Positions 27,201-42,200 of a stretch of DNA of 64,000 bases are shown here, one piece after another. The notes under the pieces are model-generated. The model was not told the origin of the DNA. It saw only the letters and a list, made by a program, of their open reading frames with translations, and ran no database searches. The translations under genes were made by a program, and so were the position numbers. Origin of the DNA: Notospermus geniculatus (lineage: Eukaryota; Nemertea; Pilidiophora; Heteronemertea; Lineidae); the NCBI GenBank assembly GCA_002633025.1, contig NMRB01000008.1, forward strand, positions 808,900 through 872,899, given 5' to 3'. Numbering within the stretch: the first letter of the stretch is position 1; each line of letters starts with the position of its first letter.

Positions 27201-30200
27201 TGTAACAATTCATTGCCATTTGTGCATAATAAAGATTGATCTGACAACGCTGGGTTCGATAATGTCCAGCCTTCATACATGTATCATCAGTCCAAGCCAT
27301 TATCAACTTCCTTAGAGGGAGAGCTGGCCTCCCTGGATAGAACTGCCAACCAATGGCAAAGGCTAGGCAGTTACTCAATTTGTGAGCAGCAGGAAGACAG
27401 TTGATTGAAAAAACAACTCTCATGTCTAGAACAAAGTTCACTGTTGTGTACAGTATGGCTACCGGTATTTACTTCAATCGACTGCTATCCCACTGATAAC
27501 AAGTGTGTCATGCCTTTTGTTTTACCAACCGGAGGCAGAGAAGTACTCAGAACAGCCTCAAGATTGGAACAACTCAACACAAGAGCAAAGATCCCCCTTT
27601 AGTTCAAGAAAACATCGGTAAAAGCCAGGGACATCAACAATGCCAATATACCTTTAGATGACGTTTTCCTGAAGTTAAATGCTACAATGTCTGGCGGTCT
27701 TCTACCTGACATTAAGTTACCATCAGAGAGTGCTAGAGTGGAGGGTGTCTCAGCCTCGGAGCGTTGCACTCCGACAAACGCCTGACATGATCTGTGGCAT
27801 TTGAAGTTCTTGAGTGCTGATTGGATTGTGACGAGCCAGTGGCTCCCGGCAAATGTTGCTCAGTTGCGATGAGAGCAGAAAAATTAGCTGCGTCGTACAT
27901 GAAACAATTAGCAAGCATAAAAGAAGTACAGAGTTGGGAATAGGATTACACTGCAAGTTGTCTCAGAAAGTTTTTTTGACTGATTTCTGCTTTGTACATC
28001 ACAGGTTCTGCATCCTCCCACAGCAGGGGTTTTTACTTCGCTCCTCTTCATCCACTCACACTTTGCGTGCGAGTGCATGAAGATGAGACCAAAGCCCTGC
28101 TATGGGAGGATGCAGGTTCTGCAGTGAAGTTTGGTGAGATGCCTGTGAGGAGCTACAGTCCTATGTTTTGAATCGCCGTAAGATGAGGCAGTACAAAGTT
28201 CCAAATGATGGTGTTTATCCTGAACGAGGGCCTCGACACACCTTGTCCCCATTATTGCAATTTTCAGATGGATCCATTAAATGAAGGCAGTGCAGCAAAA
28301 AAAGGATTTAGTGCTGAATGTAGGGTGAAATGCACAAGTGTGTGCAGGTCTGAAGTCAATATTGTTCCCTATCAACGTTTCCAATGCAAAAGTACATCTT
28401 GAAGTGGGTCACAAACGAAGGAATCTATCAGTTGACATGCCATGTGTATTGGAGCTGAGAGTTTCCACTTGATTAGATTGTCTAGGACCAAATTAGTGGG
28501 AGCCGTGTGCCAGCACAGCCAATGTGAATGTCAAGAAACCATAAGTCATCCAGGACATCAGGTATGGTTGCTATACACAATGTGCCACGCCAGTGAACCA
28601 ACGTGCCACGCCAGTGAACTGACATGAATGCATGACATCTCTGATTACCATTCCTATTTCCTTTATTGCGATCTCCGTTACCATTGATTCCATTGTAAAT
28701 TGAGGGATGAGATGCCTTTCAGGAATATTAAATCTGCCACTGAGGTTATCTGTTCCTGCATGACCTGCTCAAATCATCCGGAGTATAACTCATAAATCCA
28801 TGAGATTGCAATTTTTCATTCTTGAGCGAAGCTAACGACATCATCATATCAGAATTTCACAGGAAGAAATGTCAAATCCGCAGTGGAGGTTATCGACTAG
28901 TGCAGGACCTGCTTAACATGTCAAGCTCAAAAAAAACTTTGAAGATTACTTCTATCTGACTCAAGTAGGCAATAGTGAGTTTTCCCAACAGCCCATGACA
29001 ATGTTTAACTAGTTTGAGTAGGCTTGAACAATGGAAAGAATCCTTGGCTAACCGGGTGGTTTCGAAAGTCAATAATATCTTCACTCCGCAGTTAGAATTT
29101 CATAAACACCTTGAAGACAACCATCAAATTGGTGACAGATGGCGATGAAATCAAACAGCCGTCCATCTAGTGGCCATTTCTGTGAGAGAATTTGGAATCA
29201 ACACACAGACATGTCTCCACCTACCTCTTCTGATGTACTGCACTCATTGTCGACATCCTTCTGAGCAAGCCGCCACAATTCCTTCAGATCTATCCCATGA
29301 TGGGTCAGTGCTGCAAGTGCCAACGACTCCTGAAATGAAAAAGAAGACTTATTGTGTGGTTTCATCCACATATTCCAAAACATGGCACACACTGCTGTGT
29401 ACGTATAGTGCATTTCCTGAAACTTCATCCTACCATAGTGGCTGGAATACTCGAAAGGCAAATGGAGCAGTGGAGAGCGACTGTTAGCGTCAGTCGTCAT
29501 GAATCTTTACAATAACGCTTTTCCCAAGAGGCTCTCCTTTCCTCACCAGTCCTGCATAACATTAGTAGATGCCCACTTGTTGCCCAGCGCTGGATTGGGC
29601 AGCCAGAATGGCAAAGTAGGAACTAAGGATTGCACAGGGCATTCGGCAATGAATTTTTTGTTATTTTCCACTGTCCTGCTTCCATGCAATGGGTGCATGC
29701 GAAAATCACACCGCAATCCGGACAAGAGTGATCCACTCTCGCAAACGTTGGCACCACTGAGGTTTTGAAATTGCTTTTCTGGTCAGACCATTCATTTTGT
29801 AACAGCAATGACAACTTAGTTTCTCTGACAGTCGATATTTTCACGAGGGGCTCCCAGGAGGTTTCCTTGAGCATTTCACTAAAAGTGCAAATTTTTCTGT
29901 ACAAAGTTGCTCATTATTCTTGACAAACAGTCAATATTTCCACTCGATATCAATCTTTCACATGAATGCAATTTGACAGGGCAATCCCTCGAAGTGAAAA
30001 TGATTTGAGGTTTACCAATTGCAGAAGCAATGTTTACCAAGACCAGGAATACTGATAAGAAGCAGTCAAAATATCAAACCAGAAATATATATGGATCATT
30101 AAACAGAATTTTAAATCTAAGGCTCCATTTGTGATACACTACACCACAAAGCACTTGAAAAGTTTATCTCCCACACATTCAACACATTTGTGGAAACTGA

Positions 30201-33200
30201 AAGTGCAATTACCAAGTTTTTACTTCGAATGTGACGCACATTTTGCCTTTGAAGCACCTCATCCACAGTACCCCAAAAGTACGACGACAGATAAATTAGA
30301 TGTATTAATCACTGGATGCTATCTCATATCAGGTATACAACTCATCATCAGTTATCATCCATCATGACAAAATACTGAGTATTCATAAATAAATCACACG
30401 TCAGTAACCAAGGTAACACCATTTCAGAGGTCTGGGATGAATTAGTCGTCTTTGCAACTAATTGGATGCACTTGATTGATTGGTATACCAATTAGATTGT
30501 GACAACAAGAGGTAACTGGCCTTATGCTCAGCTGACATACCTGTTGCCTTCTTCAGGAAGAACGCTTTTTCAGGAAGAAAGCTCAGCTGACATACTGGGT
30601 CAAGTTGAGAAAAGCAGGCTAAGTGGTGGGAAGTGACACATCTCCACACATTGCCATTCCATGCACACACTCAGTGTACATCCCATGGCTTGGCCTGCTA
30701 TACTCTACTTGAGCCAACATACCTGTTGCCTTCTTCACAAAGAAAGCTCAGCTGACATACCCAATACCTGTTACGTGTACCTTCTTCACTACGAAGTCTT
30801 AAAAGGACCGCTGTTTCATTTCACCTTGCATCGATTCCAAACAACGGGAGTTCCAGTCCAGAGAACACAGGAACGGCACAGATTTTGCCAGTGGGATAAA
30901 GATATCATCGATCAATTTGTCATGAAATCACCACAATCGCAACAAGAAGATAGTGATTGCAGCACTTATCGGGTGATTAGAAGGTGTACGCAATCCATTG
31001 GATACTACCTAATACATGTAATACCAAGCGTTGCTATAGCCAGCTTATCCTGATTAATGGACACTGAGACTCATCGTCAGCTACGTTAAGATGACGAGAT
31101 TTGTTAAGTACCAAATGTGGAGGCGAGAATGGACTCTTAGTCCTACTCTCATTGGGAGGTACACGAACCAATTGTGTACGGCACGAATGTGACAGATAGT
31201 CATCAAAACTGTGAAGGACTGAATGGCAATTGGAAATGGACACGACTGCCTTTCAATGGACATCTCAGCAAGGAGGACAGATCTCTCTCTTAAAGTCAGT
31301 TGCATTTAAACCAGAGCTTGTTGTATCGGGTACACCCTGTTAAATATCCGATACTCACATTCTCCGTATGACTAAATTCACTTCAGCAGCACAGGGCCGG
31401 CCCTGTGGTTTCTTTACTGTCCTCTTCATTCAGTTCACATGTGTATAAACGCCCAACGGGTGTGTCAAGGATTATGAAGGGTCCCCTAGCGAGTTGGCTT
31501 TCAGCCGCTACTCGCCGCAAGAAAATAACGCGAGTTATTTTCTTCCGATCACCTAAGCGGTGCGCTACCGAGCTTAGAACAGCCGTAGATGTCCTCGGGC
31601 CACCGGCCGGCAACCCGTCATTTTCTCCCTTTTTTAGCCCGTTCGGGTTCGGAAACACATCCTTGACAGAATCGGTGGAAATGTGCCTGTAGCATACTCT
31701 GTTCCTGTGTGACCAATGTAAAGTATTGAAACTAAAACTTCTTATACCCCACAAAACCTGTACCTGACCAAGTAATACAAAACAGGACAAAGAATTCTAC
31801 ACCCAACACCTCCCGGTCATGTCTGCTGACTCTTGACCCATGGTATTCTGTCCATACATCATGATTACCAAGTTACCCTATCAGTAACGCTACACAATCC
31901 ATGCAACCTGCTCAAATTAAACAGATGTAGCCAACCCAACCGCTCGAATAATCAAGGGGTCAAGTAATCACTACTCGGACTACACCAACGTGAGCAAACA
32001 TAATCCCGATGACAGCTAGCTCGAGAGAACCTCGTCAAAGTTGTAATTGTACGAGGATACCCGTCTGATTTTAGCTCAGGTTGCCTGCGTGGAAATCAAT
32101 GGATGACATCGTCATGGCCTTTCGACGTGTGACGGGTGTTAATCTTCACTATTGTAATGCCAAGCCTGAACAGAACGAGGATCAAGTAGCCATGTGGCTG
32201 TACTGCTGGTCTCAAGTGACATAAAGAAAATTATCCGATGGAAAACCTATTCCTCTTATATGTGTTGCATCCAGATACTTCTGCAGCTGCTGGACCAGTA
32301 ATGGATATGAGGACAACAGGTTTTTGCCATTAAGGCTCTCTTTACAGGCACACGTTTGTGAAACACCAACTTCTTCATGGTGATATCAATTGGACCCCTC
32401 GCAGCTGCAGACAGATTTATAGCAGGAACTTGGGACTAGTGTGCAGTCAGTAACCAATCTTTAGGACGACTCCCGGTCTCCACAGACAACATTGGCTGAA
32501 TATATAGGGTCGTATTCGAGAAGCTTCCTTGACTCTAGGGTTTTCCTTTAGCTATTATTTGCTGGGCAGAATACAAAAGCTTTAAGTGGACCTTAGAGTT
32601 AAGGAGACTTCTAGAATATGGCCAATAGTGTATTTGAAGGAAACCAGAACCCACCACAAAACCAGAGTGCCGAAATACTATTGGAGAGGAGGGGTGGGTC
32701 TCAACATCCTGTCCTAACCAGCTGGTTTCCTGTCCACTGCATGAAGACACACACTGAGGTACTTGAACAGACCAGTTCAACCACTGTGTGTTTATGGAAA
32801 TCAATAAAGAACCATTTGGGGAATTGATGACATAGGAGCAGTTAAGAGCCGTCAGGTCAATAGACCAATGACATTTCCCAATATCGGCTGCATTGTGCTG
32901 TATAGATAGACCAGAGCCAAATAAACCAAAATAACCAACAGCTGTCTGGTGGGAGGAAAGCGAGCGCAAATCTTCATCGGTTTTAGTTACTTTATGGGAA
33001 ACTGTAAAAATTCTGCTGTCAGTTCCTTCTATTGACTCCACAAAAAGTCTTTTCAATACCAAATTAATTCACAAAGAACAAGAAATAGAAACGGGTTTCT
33101 AAGATGAAAGACATCGCTTCCTACCAGATTTGCCCCACGGACCCTCGCATTAGACATCAATTGCCAGCACTAAGGGGCAGCACACCTTAACCACTAGGCC

Positions 33201-36200
33201 AAATCCCCATCCCCATCTAGGCCAAATCCCCATCAAATTAATTCACACATTCAAAGCGAGCGAGAGGAACGTACCAGCTGCATAGGGAGACCAGTTCCTT
33301 CAAGGCACTCACCTCAAATTTGGAAGACTTTTTGAATTCCTCCAGAAGAAGGTCATGGGATCGGCTCAGTTCTTCTTTTAGAGCTACTGGAAAAGAAAAT
33401 GAGAAAAAAAATTAGTACGACACTTGTTGGACACCATATTCGAGTGAAACAATGTTTTTGTTTGTGGCCTGTTCTAGTCAAGCCTCCTTGAAATATCTTT
33501 GATATTGACCATGGATTTTTCTTCCGAGGCCACTAGCTTCCTCTTTAGTTCATATTTTTGAAGACATCTGCTGATTTAATAACACCAAGTCAACCAACAA
33601 CGAACATCTCTCTCAGATTAAAAGGCAATGCAAATCCCAGACGTTATTCACCGGCAAGTCTCCGTTTAATGTTTACCAGCCAGAGGCAGACAACCACGAA
33701 CATTTTGTAGAACCATTTTCTAATTTACCGCCTCACGGCAGTGAGAGACCAATCTAATCTAGCCAAGCAATATCTTCTATAAATTGCAACCTAACATGAT
33801 CAGATATCGCCAATGGAAAGAAGTGCATTTCAAGTCTATTCACTTAATTGCTGTGATATTAAATTCCAAGCGAATGTAGTGAAGTTTGTCTACGAACACT
33901 TACTCCTTAACCAAATCTTTTCGACCAAACAGCCTTTGCAATCAAGTAACATATGAACATGTCCACTTCGCATTAGTCTGGCCAGCTACTTTCCTTGTCA
34001 ATTTCTGGAACACTGTTCCAGATGAATTTGTTACTAGCAAATTCAGCCTCAGGTTACTCTTGGTCACCGATTTTTAACATACACCCAAGTATCAACCCCA
34101 TCGAATTCTCAGACGTGCCATAAAGGATGACAGAAACAAGAGTAGAGAGCCGCATTTGCAATACGATTGGCATTTCTAATAGCCTATAAAACAGGCTTTA
34201 CAATGCCACTCGGCAACTGGGTGCCGATCAAACTGCAAATCACCAGTGCTGTAGCACGGAGCTAAAATTTACGTTCACATGAATCATTCTTATTGAAATA
34301 CCATTACAGATCTTAAATCTTCACCAACAAACCAAGCACTCGGCTGTCGCACATTAAAATTTTACCAAATTACACCCAGTATCAGTCTATCCACAGCGAT
34401 GAATATTGACCAAAATCTCCTGCTTCATTACCTAATGTCACGTTACCCTAACCACACGGTATTCGCGTCATGTTTCAGATGATTATCCACCACATAAAAC
34501 GAAGCAGCACGCATAATTTTATGATTTGTTTCTCAGTTTCTTCTACGTCTCGGTTGCCAGTAATGGGAATGTCAAAGGGATCTTGATAATGATGGCAAGG
34601 ATGGGATGGAGGCCAGCTCCTGATGGGAGGCCCTCTTGAAATTTCCAACGGAGCAGACAAAAGGGTACATTTATTTCATTCACTGCTTTACCTGACATAT
34701 ATTGATAGAATTTCCTGCTTCGTTAGCCCTAATCATCTTACAGTGACAACAAGGTAAGCATGTCATGTTGGCAATAATTGTCTCTCATTGAGGGAACCGT
34801 TGCTTATAATAGCAGCATTTTGCCTGAAGATGACATCAACTTGTGATGTCTGAATGACCTCAAGGTGAAGAGCATCAATTAACTTGTTTTCATAACTGCT
34901 ACAGATATGCCTGGAGCGATTATTGGCTGCTGGCCGGAAGTGGAGCAGTCATGGACGTCATAGAATAGCACCACAGCTCAAGAATGATCATTTTTGTATG
35001 GTATTTCTCCATCAGGGCCAAAGCCGAAGCATTATTGGCCCTAATATTTGTATAGTATAGAAGAGGCTATCTCAAGCTACTTTACGTTCCTCACTTGGAT
35101 GGGCTCTTTCACTTGCCCTTGCAAAAAGTACAAGGTACAAGGCACCACCGCTTTACTGTCCCATGCAAAGGCTGTGAAGAGTCAGGTATGGCCCAGGCAA
35201 GCCACGGCTGATTAATTCCATGTAGCCCAGGCTGGATTTGAATGCGGGACCTGCCACTTGCTAAGCGGATCTGAGAACCAGTAGGCTATCAGGGCTCTAG
35301 AGAGGCATTCTTGAAGCTACTGCCTGTAACTATGGAGCAATTCAAAGGACACGAAGATAGTAAAAACTGTCTCGTTGCAGCTCCAAGGCATACTCAGTAT
35401 TCCCCAGATGGAGGCAAGATTGAAGTCAATTCCAGCACTCTTTAGCAAACTTCCCAACTCAATATCTCCAAGAACCAGCCGGTAACCATAACTACAACCA
35501 TCGCAGCGGGATACCAAGGCTACACCAGGGTCTTCTTTCAGGAGGATGATAATGAACACCAGCTGTCTCTGTTACAACGAGACACCATTCCATGATCAAT
35601 CATCAACGAGATCATTTTTCTAACCACTAAATTGGTTTTCATGCATTAACCATTTGAATGATAAAGGAGCCGTGATGAAATATTGAAATATTAAGCAATC
35701 AAAACTTATTCTTCTGACTTATCACCTGTAACCGTGTCTCAAAATGGTGATCAGATGACTAGGTTAATATTGAATTAAGGGAGAAATTTCATAGGCTTGA
35801 GTTTGATATTGTGATCCTGATGGCTAGAGGTTTATGGCAGTTATAGAAGCACCAATCAGCATTTTGGGCTGTCAGAATGGCAACGTGGACACATCAGCAC
35901 CTGTCACAGCTGAAGTTCTAGGCTCAATCCCCAGTTGGATCCATACATCATGTGATACTAGAGAGGGTGAATCTTTGAAAAGTGTAGACTTTCTCAGGAC
36001 ACTCTGGTTTCCTCCTGTTCCTCCTGTTCCTCATCTTGTCTACAGAGCCAATAATGGCATATTTGGCACTTGGCTCTCAACTCACCTTTAAATCTTTCAA
36101 TTTCATCAGCATTTTTTACTTTGTGACAAAGATATACCCAAACTAGTTTGAAGTGAACTTAGGTCACTGAAAAACAAGATTCTATCTCCAAATAGTGTGT

Positions 36201-39200
36201 CAGGATTTCTAGCTATGGTGGATCTTGCCAGGTTTGGTTGGAGCCAGTTACCATGGTTACATTAGCTGTTTCTAGACATCTAAATGATTCACAAATTCAC
36301 ATGACTAAGTTTAACACCAACAACAACATGAATGTGAACTGCTGAAAATCTTTGACAAGGCCAGGCTAGCTCTGGACACCTTTTTATCAGAAATAAGCAT
36401 GTTCAATGTACTGTACATGTAAACCCCCAAATATCTGTAGCCTGATAGCAAACAAAGATGAAACAATTTCAGCATCAATCTTGTTGACAGTTCATGCAAC
36501 AAAGGTTTCCAACATTGCTTTTGTGGCCTCTTGATTAATTCCACAATGTGAAAAAATTTAAATATAAGGGATACAAATATTCTGGGGTTAACATGAACTC
36601 TTCGTCAATACTCACACAAATGATCTACTTACATTCGGTTTGGTGGCATTTTTCAGCTAGGTCGAGATTAGCACTGTAAGAAGAAGAATGGAAAGACACT
36701 GTTATCATCCTGTAATCCTTGCGGATATTGCAAGTGAGATCACATGGATTGAGGAGTGTAGTCGCTGGAATTAACTTATGATATATGAACTCATTTGCCA
36801 CAACCATCACCATTTGCCATTTTAGCTCTCATAGGACCTCATGAGGTTATTTCAGGAAAACTGATAACTATAAAAAAGGGTGATCTCTCTATCTAACCCC
36901 ATAGTAACAGGAAAAAGAATGAACTGAAATCTTGAGCAAAAATGTGGAGGAATATTGTCTGCATTGCAAAATGAGACAATCCTTTTCAGCATGCTTTCAT
37001 CTCATCACTCCCTTGGACAATTCCGACCTTGGCCCACCTCAACTTTGACCCGACCTCGGCCCACCTCAACTTATTCTACGTCTCGGTTTGCCAGTAATGG
37101 GAATGTCAAAGGGATCTTGATAATGATGGCAAGGATGGGATGGAGGCCAGCTCCTGATGGGAGGCCCTCTTGAAATTTCCGACGGAGCAGACAAAAGGGT
37201 ACATTTATTTCATTCACTGCTTCACCTGACATATACTGATAGAATTTCCTGCTTCGTTAGCCCTAATCATCTTACAGTGACAACAATGTAAGCATGTCAT
37301 GTTGGCAATAATTGTCTCTCATTGAGGGAAACGTTGCTTATAATAGCAGCATTTTGCCTGAAGATGACATCAACTTGTGATGTCTGAATGACCTCAAGGT
37401 GAAGAGCATCAATTAACTTGTTTTCATAACTGATACAGATATGCCTGGAGCGATTATTGGCTGCTGGCCCGAAGTGGAGCAGTCATGGACGTCATAGAAT
37501 AGCACCACAGCTCAAGAATCATCATTTTTGTACGGTATTTCTCCATCAGGGCCAAAGCCGAAGCATTATTGACCCTAATATTAGTATAGTATAGAAGAGG
37601 CTACACTTTACGTTCCTCACTTGGATGGGCTCTTTCACTTGCCCTTGCAAAGGTACAAGGTACAAGGCACCACCGCTTTACTGTCCCATGCAAAGGCTGT
37701 GAAGAGTCAGGTATGGCCCAGGCAAGCCAGGGCTGATTAATTCCATGTAGCCCAGGCTGGATTTGAATACGGGACCTGCCACTTGCTTAGCGGATCTGAG
37801 AACCAGTAGGCTATCAGGGCTCCTCAGAGAGGCATTCTTGAAGCTACTGCCTGTAACTATGGAGCAATTCAAAGGACACGAAGATAGTAAAAACTGTCTC
37901 ATTGCAGCTCCAAGGCATACTCAGTAGTCCCCAGATGGAGGCAAGATTGAAGTCAATTCCAGCAATGTTTAGCAAACTTCCCGACTCAATATCTCCAAGA
38001 ACCAGCCGGTAACCATAACTACAACCATCGCAGCGGGATACCAAGGCTACACCAGGGTCTTCTTTCAGGAGGATGATAATGAACACCAGCTGTCTCTGTT
38101 TCAACGAGACACTATTCCATGATCAATCATCAACGAGATCATTTTTCTAACCAGTAAATTGGTTTTCATGCATTAACCATTTGAATGATAAAGGAGCCGT
38201 GATGAAATATTGAAATATTAAGCAATCAAAACTTATTCTTCTGACTTATCACCTGTAACCGTGTCTCAAAATGGTGATCAGATGACTAGGTTAATACTGA
38301 ATTAAGAGAGAAATTTCATGGGCTTGAGTTTGATATTGTGATCCTGATGGCTAGAGGTTTATGGCAGTTATAGAAGCACCGATCAGCATTTTGGGCTGTC
38401 AGAATGACACCGTGGACACATCAGCACCTGTCACAGCTGAAGTTCTAGGCTCAATCCCCAGTTGGATCCATACATCATATGATACTAGAGAGGGTGAATC
38501 TTTGAAAAGTGTAGACTTTCTCAGGACACTCTGGTTTCCTCCTGTAGTACCGGTACATCTTGTCTACAGAGCCAATAATGGTATATTTGGCACTTGGCTC
38601 TCAACTCACCTTTAATTTAAAGTTTAAATCTTTCAATTTCATCAGCATTTTTTACTTTGTGACAAAGATATGCCCAAACTAGTTTGAAGTGAACTTAGGT
38701 CACTGAAAAACAAGATTCTATCTCCAAATAGTGTGTCAGGATTTCTAGCTATGGTGGATCCTGCCAGGTTTGGTTGGAGCCAGTTACCATGGTTACATTA
38801 GCTGTTTCTAGACATCTAAATGATTCACAAATTCACATGACTAAGTTTAACACCAACAACAACATGAATGTGAACTGCTGAAAATCTTTCACAAGGCCAG
38901 GCTAGCTCTGGACACCTTTTTATCAGAAATAAGCATGTTCAATGTACATGTAAACCCCCAAATATCTGTAGCCTGATAGCAAACAAAGATGAAACAATTT
39001 CAGCATCAATCTTGTTGACAGTTCATGCAACAAAGGTTTCCAACATTGCTTTTGTTGCCTCTTGATTAATTCCACAATGTGAAAAAATTTAAATATAAGG
39101 CATACAAATATTCTGGGGTCAACATGAACTCTTCGTCAATACTCAGACAAATGATCTACTTACATTCGGTTTGGTGGCATTTTTCAGCTAGGTCGAGATT

Positions 39201-42200
39201 AGCACTGTAAGAAGAAGAATGGGAAGACACTGTTATCATCCTGTAATCCCTGCGGATATTGCAAGTGAGATCACATGGATTGAGGAGTGTAGTCGCTGGA
39301 ATTAACTTATGATATATGAACTCATTTGCCACAACCATCACCATTTGCCATTTTAGCTCTCATAGGACCTCATGAGGTTATTTCAGGAAAACTGATAACC
39401 ATAAAAAAGGGTGATCTCTCTATCTAACCCCATAGTAACAGGAAAAAGAATGAACTGAAATCTTGAGCAAAAATGTGGAGGAATATTGTCTGCATTGCAA
39501 AATGAGACAATCCTTTTCAGCATGCTTTCATCTCATCACTCCCTTGGACAATTCCACCTCAACTTTGACCCGACCTTGGCCCACCTCAACTTTGACCCAA
39601 CTTGGCCCATCTTACCTCAGCCCAACCTTGACCCGACCTTGGCCCACTGTGACCCACATCCAGACCGACCTCAACTGAGAGTTGACCTTGGCCTATTTTC
39701 GGACTTCGGCCCACATGTTGACAAATATAAGATATTGTTTGCTTGGCACAAAATGAGTTAACTTGATAAAACTTCCATAAATCAACTAATCTGCCAGGAA
39801 GGAATCATGCAGCAGTGAAGCTTTCCAACAACGACACATTATCCGAAATACGTCTTGGAGTCAGAATCTTCCCCGAGGCAAATCAGCCGTGTTCCGACTC
39901 TAAGACGTGTCATTAGCATCGGAAGCTAAACATCACAGCGATATGCAAAAATTTTGCCAGAGTTCATCTTCCTGGCAGAAAGGCAGTCGCTAATGGAGTA
40001 AATCATATTGGTCCATCTAGCTGCCATGGATAATCAGGCTAACTGAAGGAATCATGCCAATTATTAAAGACTGATATTCTTCTAAGTTCCATGATGCTAA
40101 GACCAATAAGTTCATAGTCAGTGTTAATACAATGCAGATAAGTTTCCTGCCAAGCGTTTTGCCTCAACTTCCAAAACATAAGGTGCAGTCCCGTTCAGAC
40201 CCTGGGAAAAAGTGATTTTCGCAGAAGACCATCATACACAGGTTTTTCTCCACCATTGTTGGCCATCAAATACCCAGCGAAGATGTCAAAACTATCACAA
40301 CATTTTGACATCAACATCGGTGCTCTGATGAAGTGTTGATGCTGTGATGTTGCTTGACCTTTTGATCGCCAATATGGCGGTATCTTGTCGTCATGGAAAT
40401 GTGACATCACATATGAACAACCCCAACAGCACCGAAAAACAAGCAAATATCTTCAACAATTCTTCCTTGCACATCCGATGAAGAACTTCAACTTGAGCCT
40501 AGAAGCACCATCAGTGAACAATTCACTGATGTGGAAGCTGATGATTTTTCAGAACAACAGTGGGTACTTTCCCACTCTATTAAGGGTTTTTGACATACAT
40601 TCTACACTGCAGCCCCATCCACTGCTTTCAACTTGAGAGTCTGAGAACTACCACAAGTAGTAAAACATAAGAAACCAATAGATACTCAGTGTCGACAGTG
40701 AGTGAAAGAAGCACTGGATTGGTGCGGCCACATCGTAATGAATGGACCATTATCTACTGAATACGACACATGTAAGATGCCTAATTACCTAGCACCAATT
40801 TCGAAACCTATATCAAGTATAATCTCCCCGCAAGAACGGATATTTATGTACACGCCAGCAGGAAATGCCTGCCGCCTCCAGTACAATGAATAAATGAGAT
40901 TATATCACAGCAAAATGGAAAGCAACAAGTGCTTTCTTTCATACAATCAAGTGGTAACTGTGGTAATAAATGTTATAACAATTTGGTACATTTACCGGTG
41001 CTTTTCAATTGTATGGTGAGTAGCTGTCAGGAGTGCTGGAGGCATCTTGCCCGAGGATAGATGGGGAACACCTAAAATCCTTAGCAAAAGACAAGACCCA
41101 AAGACTGAGCTACCTGTGGGTACACCAGAATGAATGGTGACTGGCATCTGCGAGAAGGATTTCTATGAAGGACACCGAAGTTCAGCGGAAATTTGATATG
41201 AAGTATGTAATGTGGACACCTCAAATTCCTTCAGAAGAATACCACATGCCAGTTCTGAAGGTGTCCCTGACTCCAGCCTCCCCCATCACTACCACCACCA
41301 CCACCACCACCACCACCACCACCACCAACAGAAAAATTATGGTACCGGTAAATGCATCTGTGATGTCAAACACCATGATTGTGACTACTGAAAAAGTAGG
41401 GTAGTACACCTTCCTAACACCTCATTCAAATTAGCATCTCAATTTATTACAACTTCTGATGCAGAATTCTCCAGACAAGATGGGAAAAAATGCGATTGCT
41501 AAATTCCTACGGAATAACACGCAGCAGAAATGCAATCTCGTAATTACAAACAGCCTCCTAAACTACATTTTTGTAAGAAGCTTTAATCTCCATTTGCGAA
41601 GAATTAAATATCAGATGAGAACAATCAGGCATCACTTCTTCAAACACGATCTTGAAGCAAAACAATGTTCGAACATAATTTCTAGATCTTCATTGCCTCA
41701 AGACAACTGAAGCAGTGTGTGATACCAACAGTCAAAGGTCTACATCTAATTGACATGTTTGCTCGCCCCTGATCTGAATTTGTTCAAGAATTTCATTTTC
41801 GAAATGTAGAAGAATTTCAATGAGTTTCTATGGTTACTTGTTTGATTTCCAGCAAAGATCATGTGGGTGAAAGCGGACATTTACAATTGAATGATTTAAT
41901 TTGAAACGTCTAACAACCGCATAGATTTAACTTGTGACGATTGTACACGGCTCCATTAAATAAATGCAGCAACAAGATTCGAAAGGATTGAATCAATTTA
42001 GCGCTAGCTGTAGATGACATTTTATAGAATATAATGCAGAAAATCATGACTTAGGGGTCGTAGATCTAAAATGATCAATGAGATTATCTTTAGCGCTAAA
42101 GAGCGTCATTGTGACAGAAACGAATTCTCGATGTGTGATTGCAGAATTTTGTTCTGAAAATATCTTAAAGGTCCCATCATAAAGCAGGATTGACAGTGAC

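Noticed and set aside
32535-33062. 175-codon minus-strand ORF
   Set aside because: The left end lies in a foldback repeat, there are no convincing splice sites in phase with the gene, and composition is not like the other exons.
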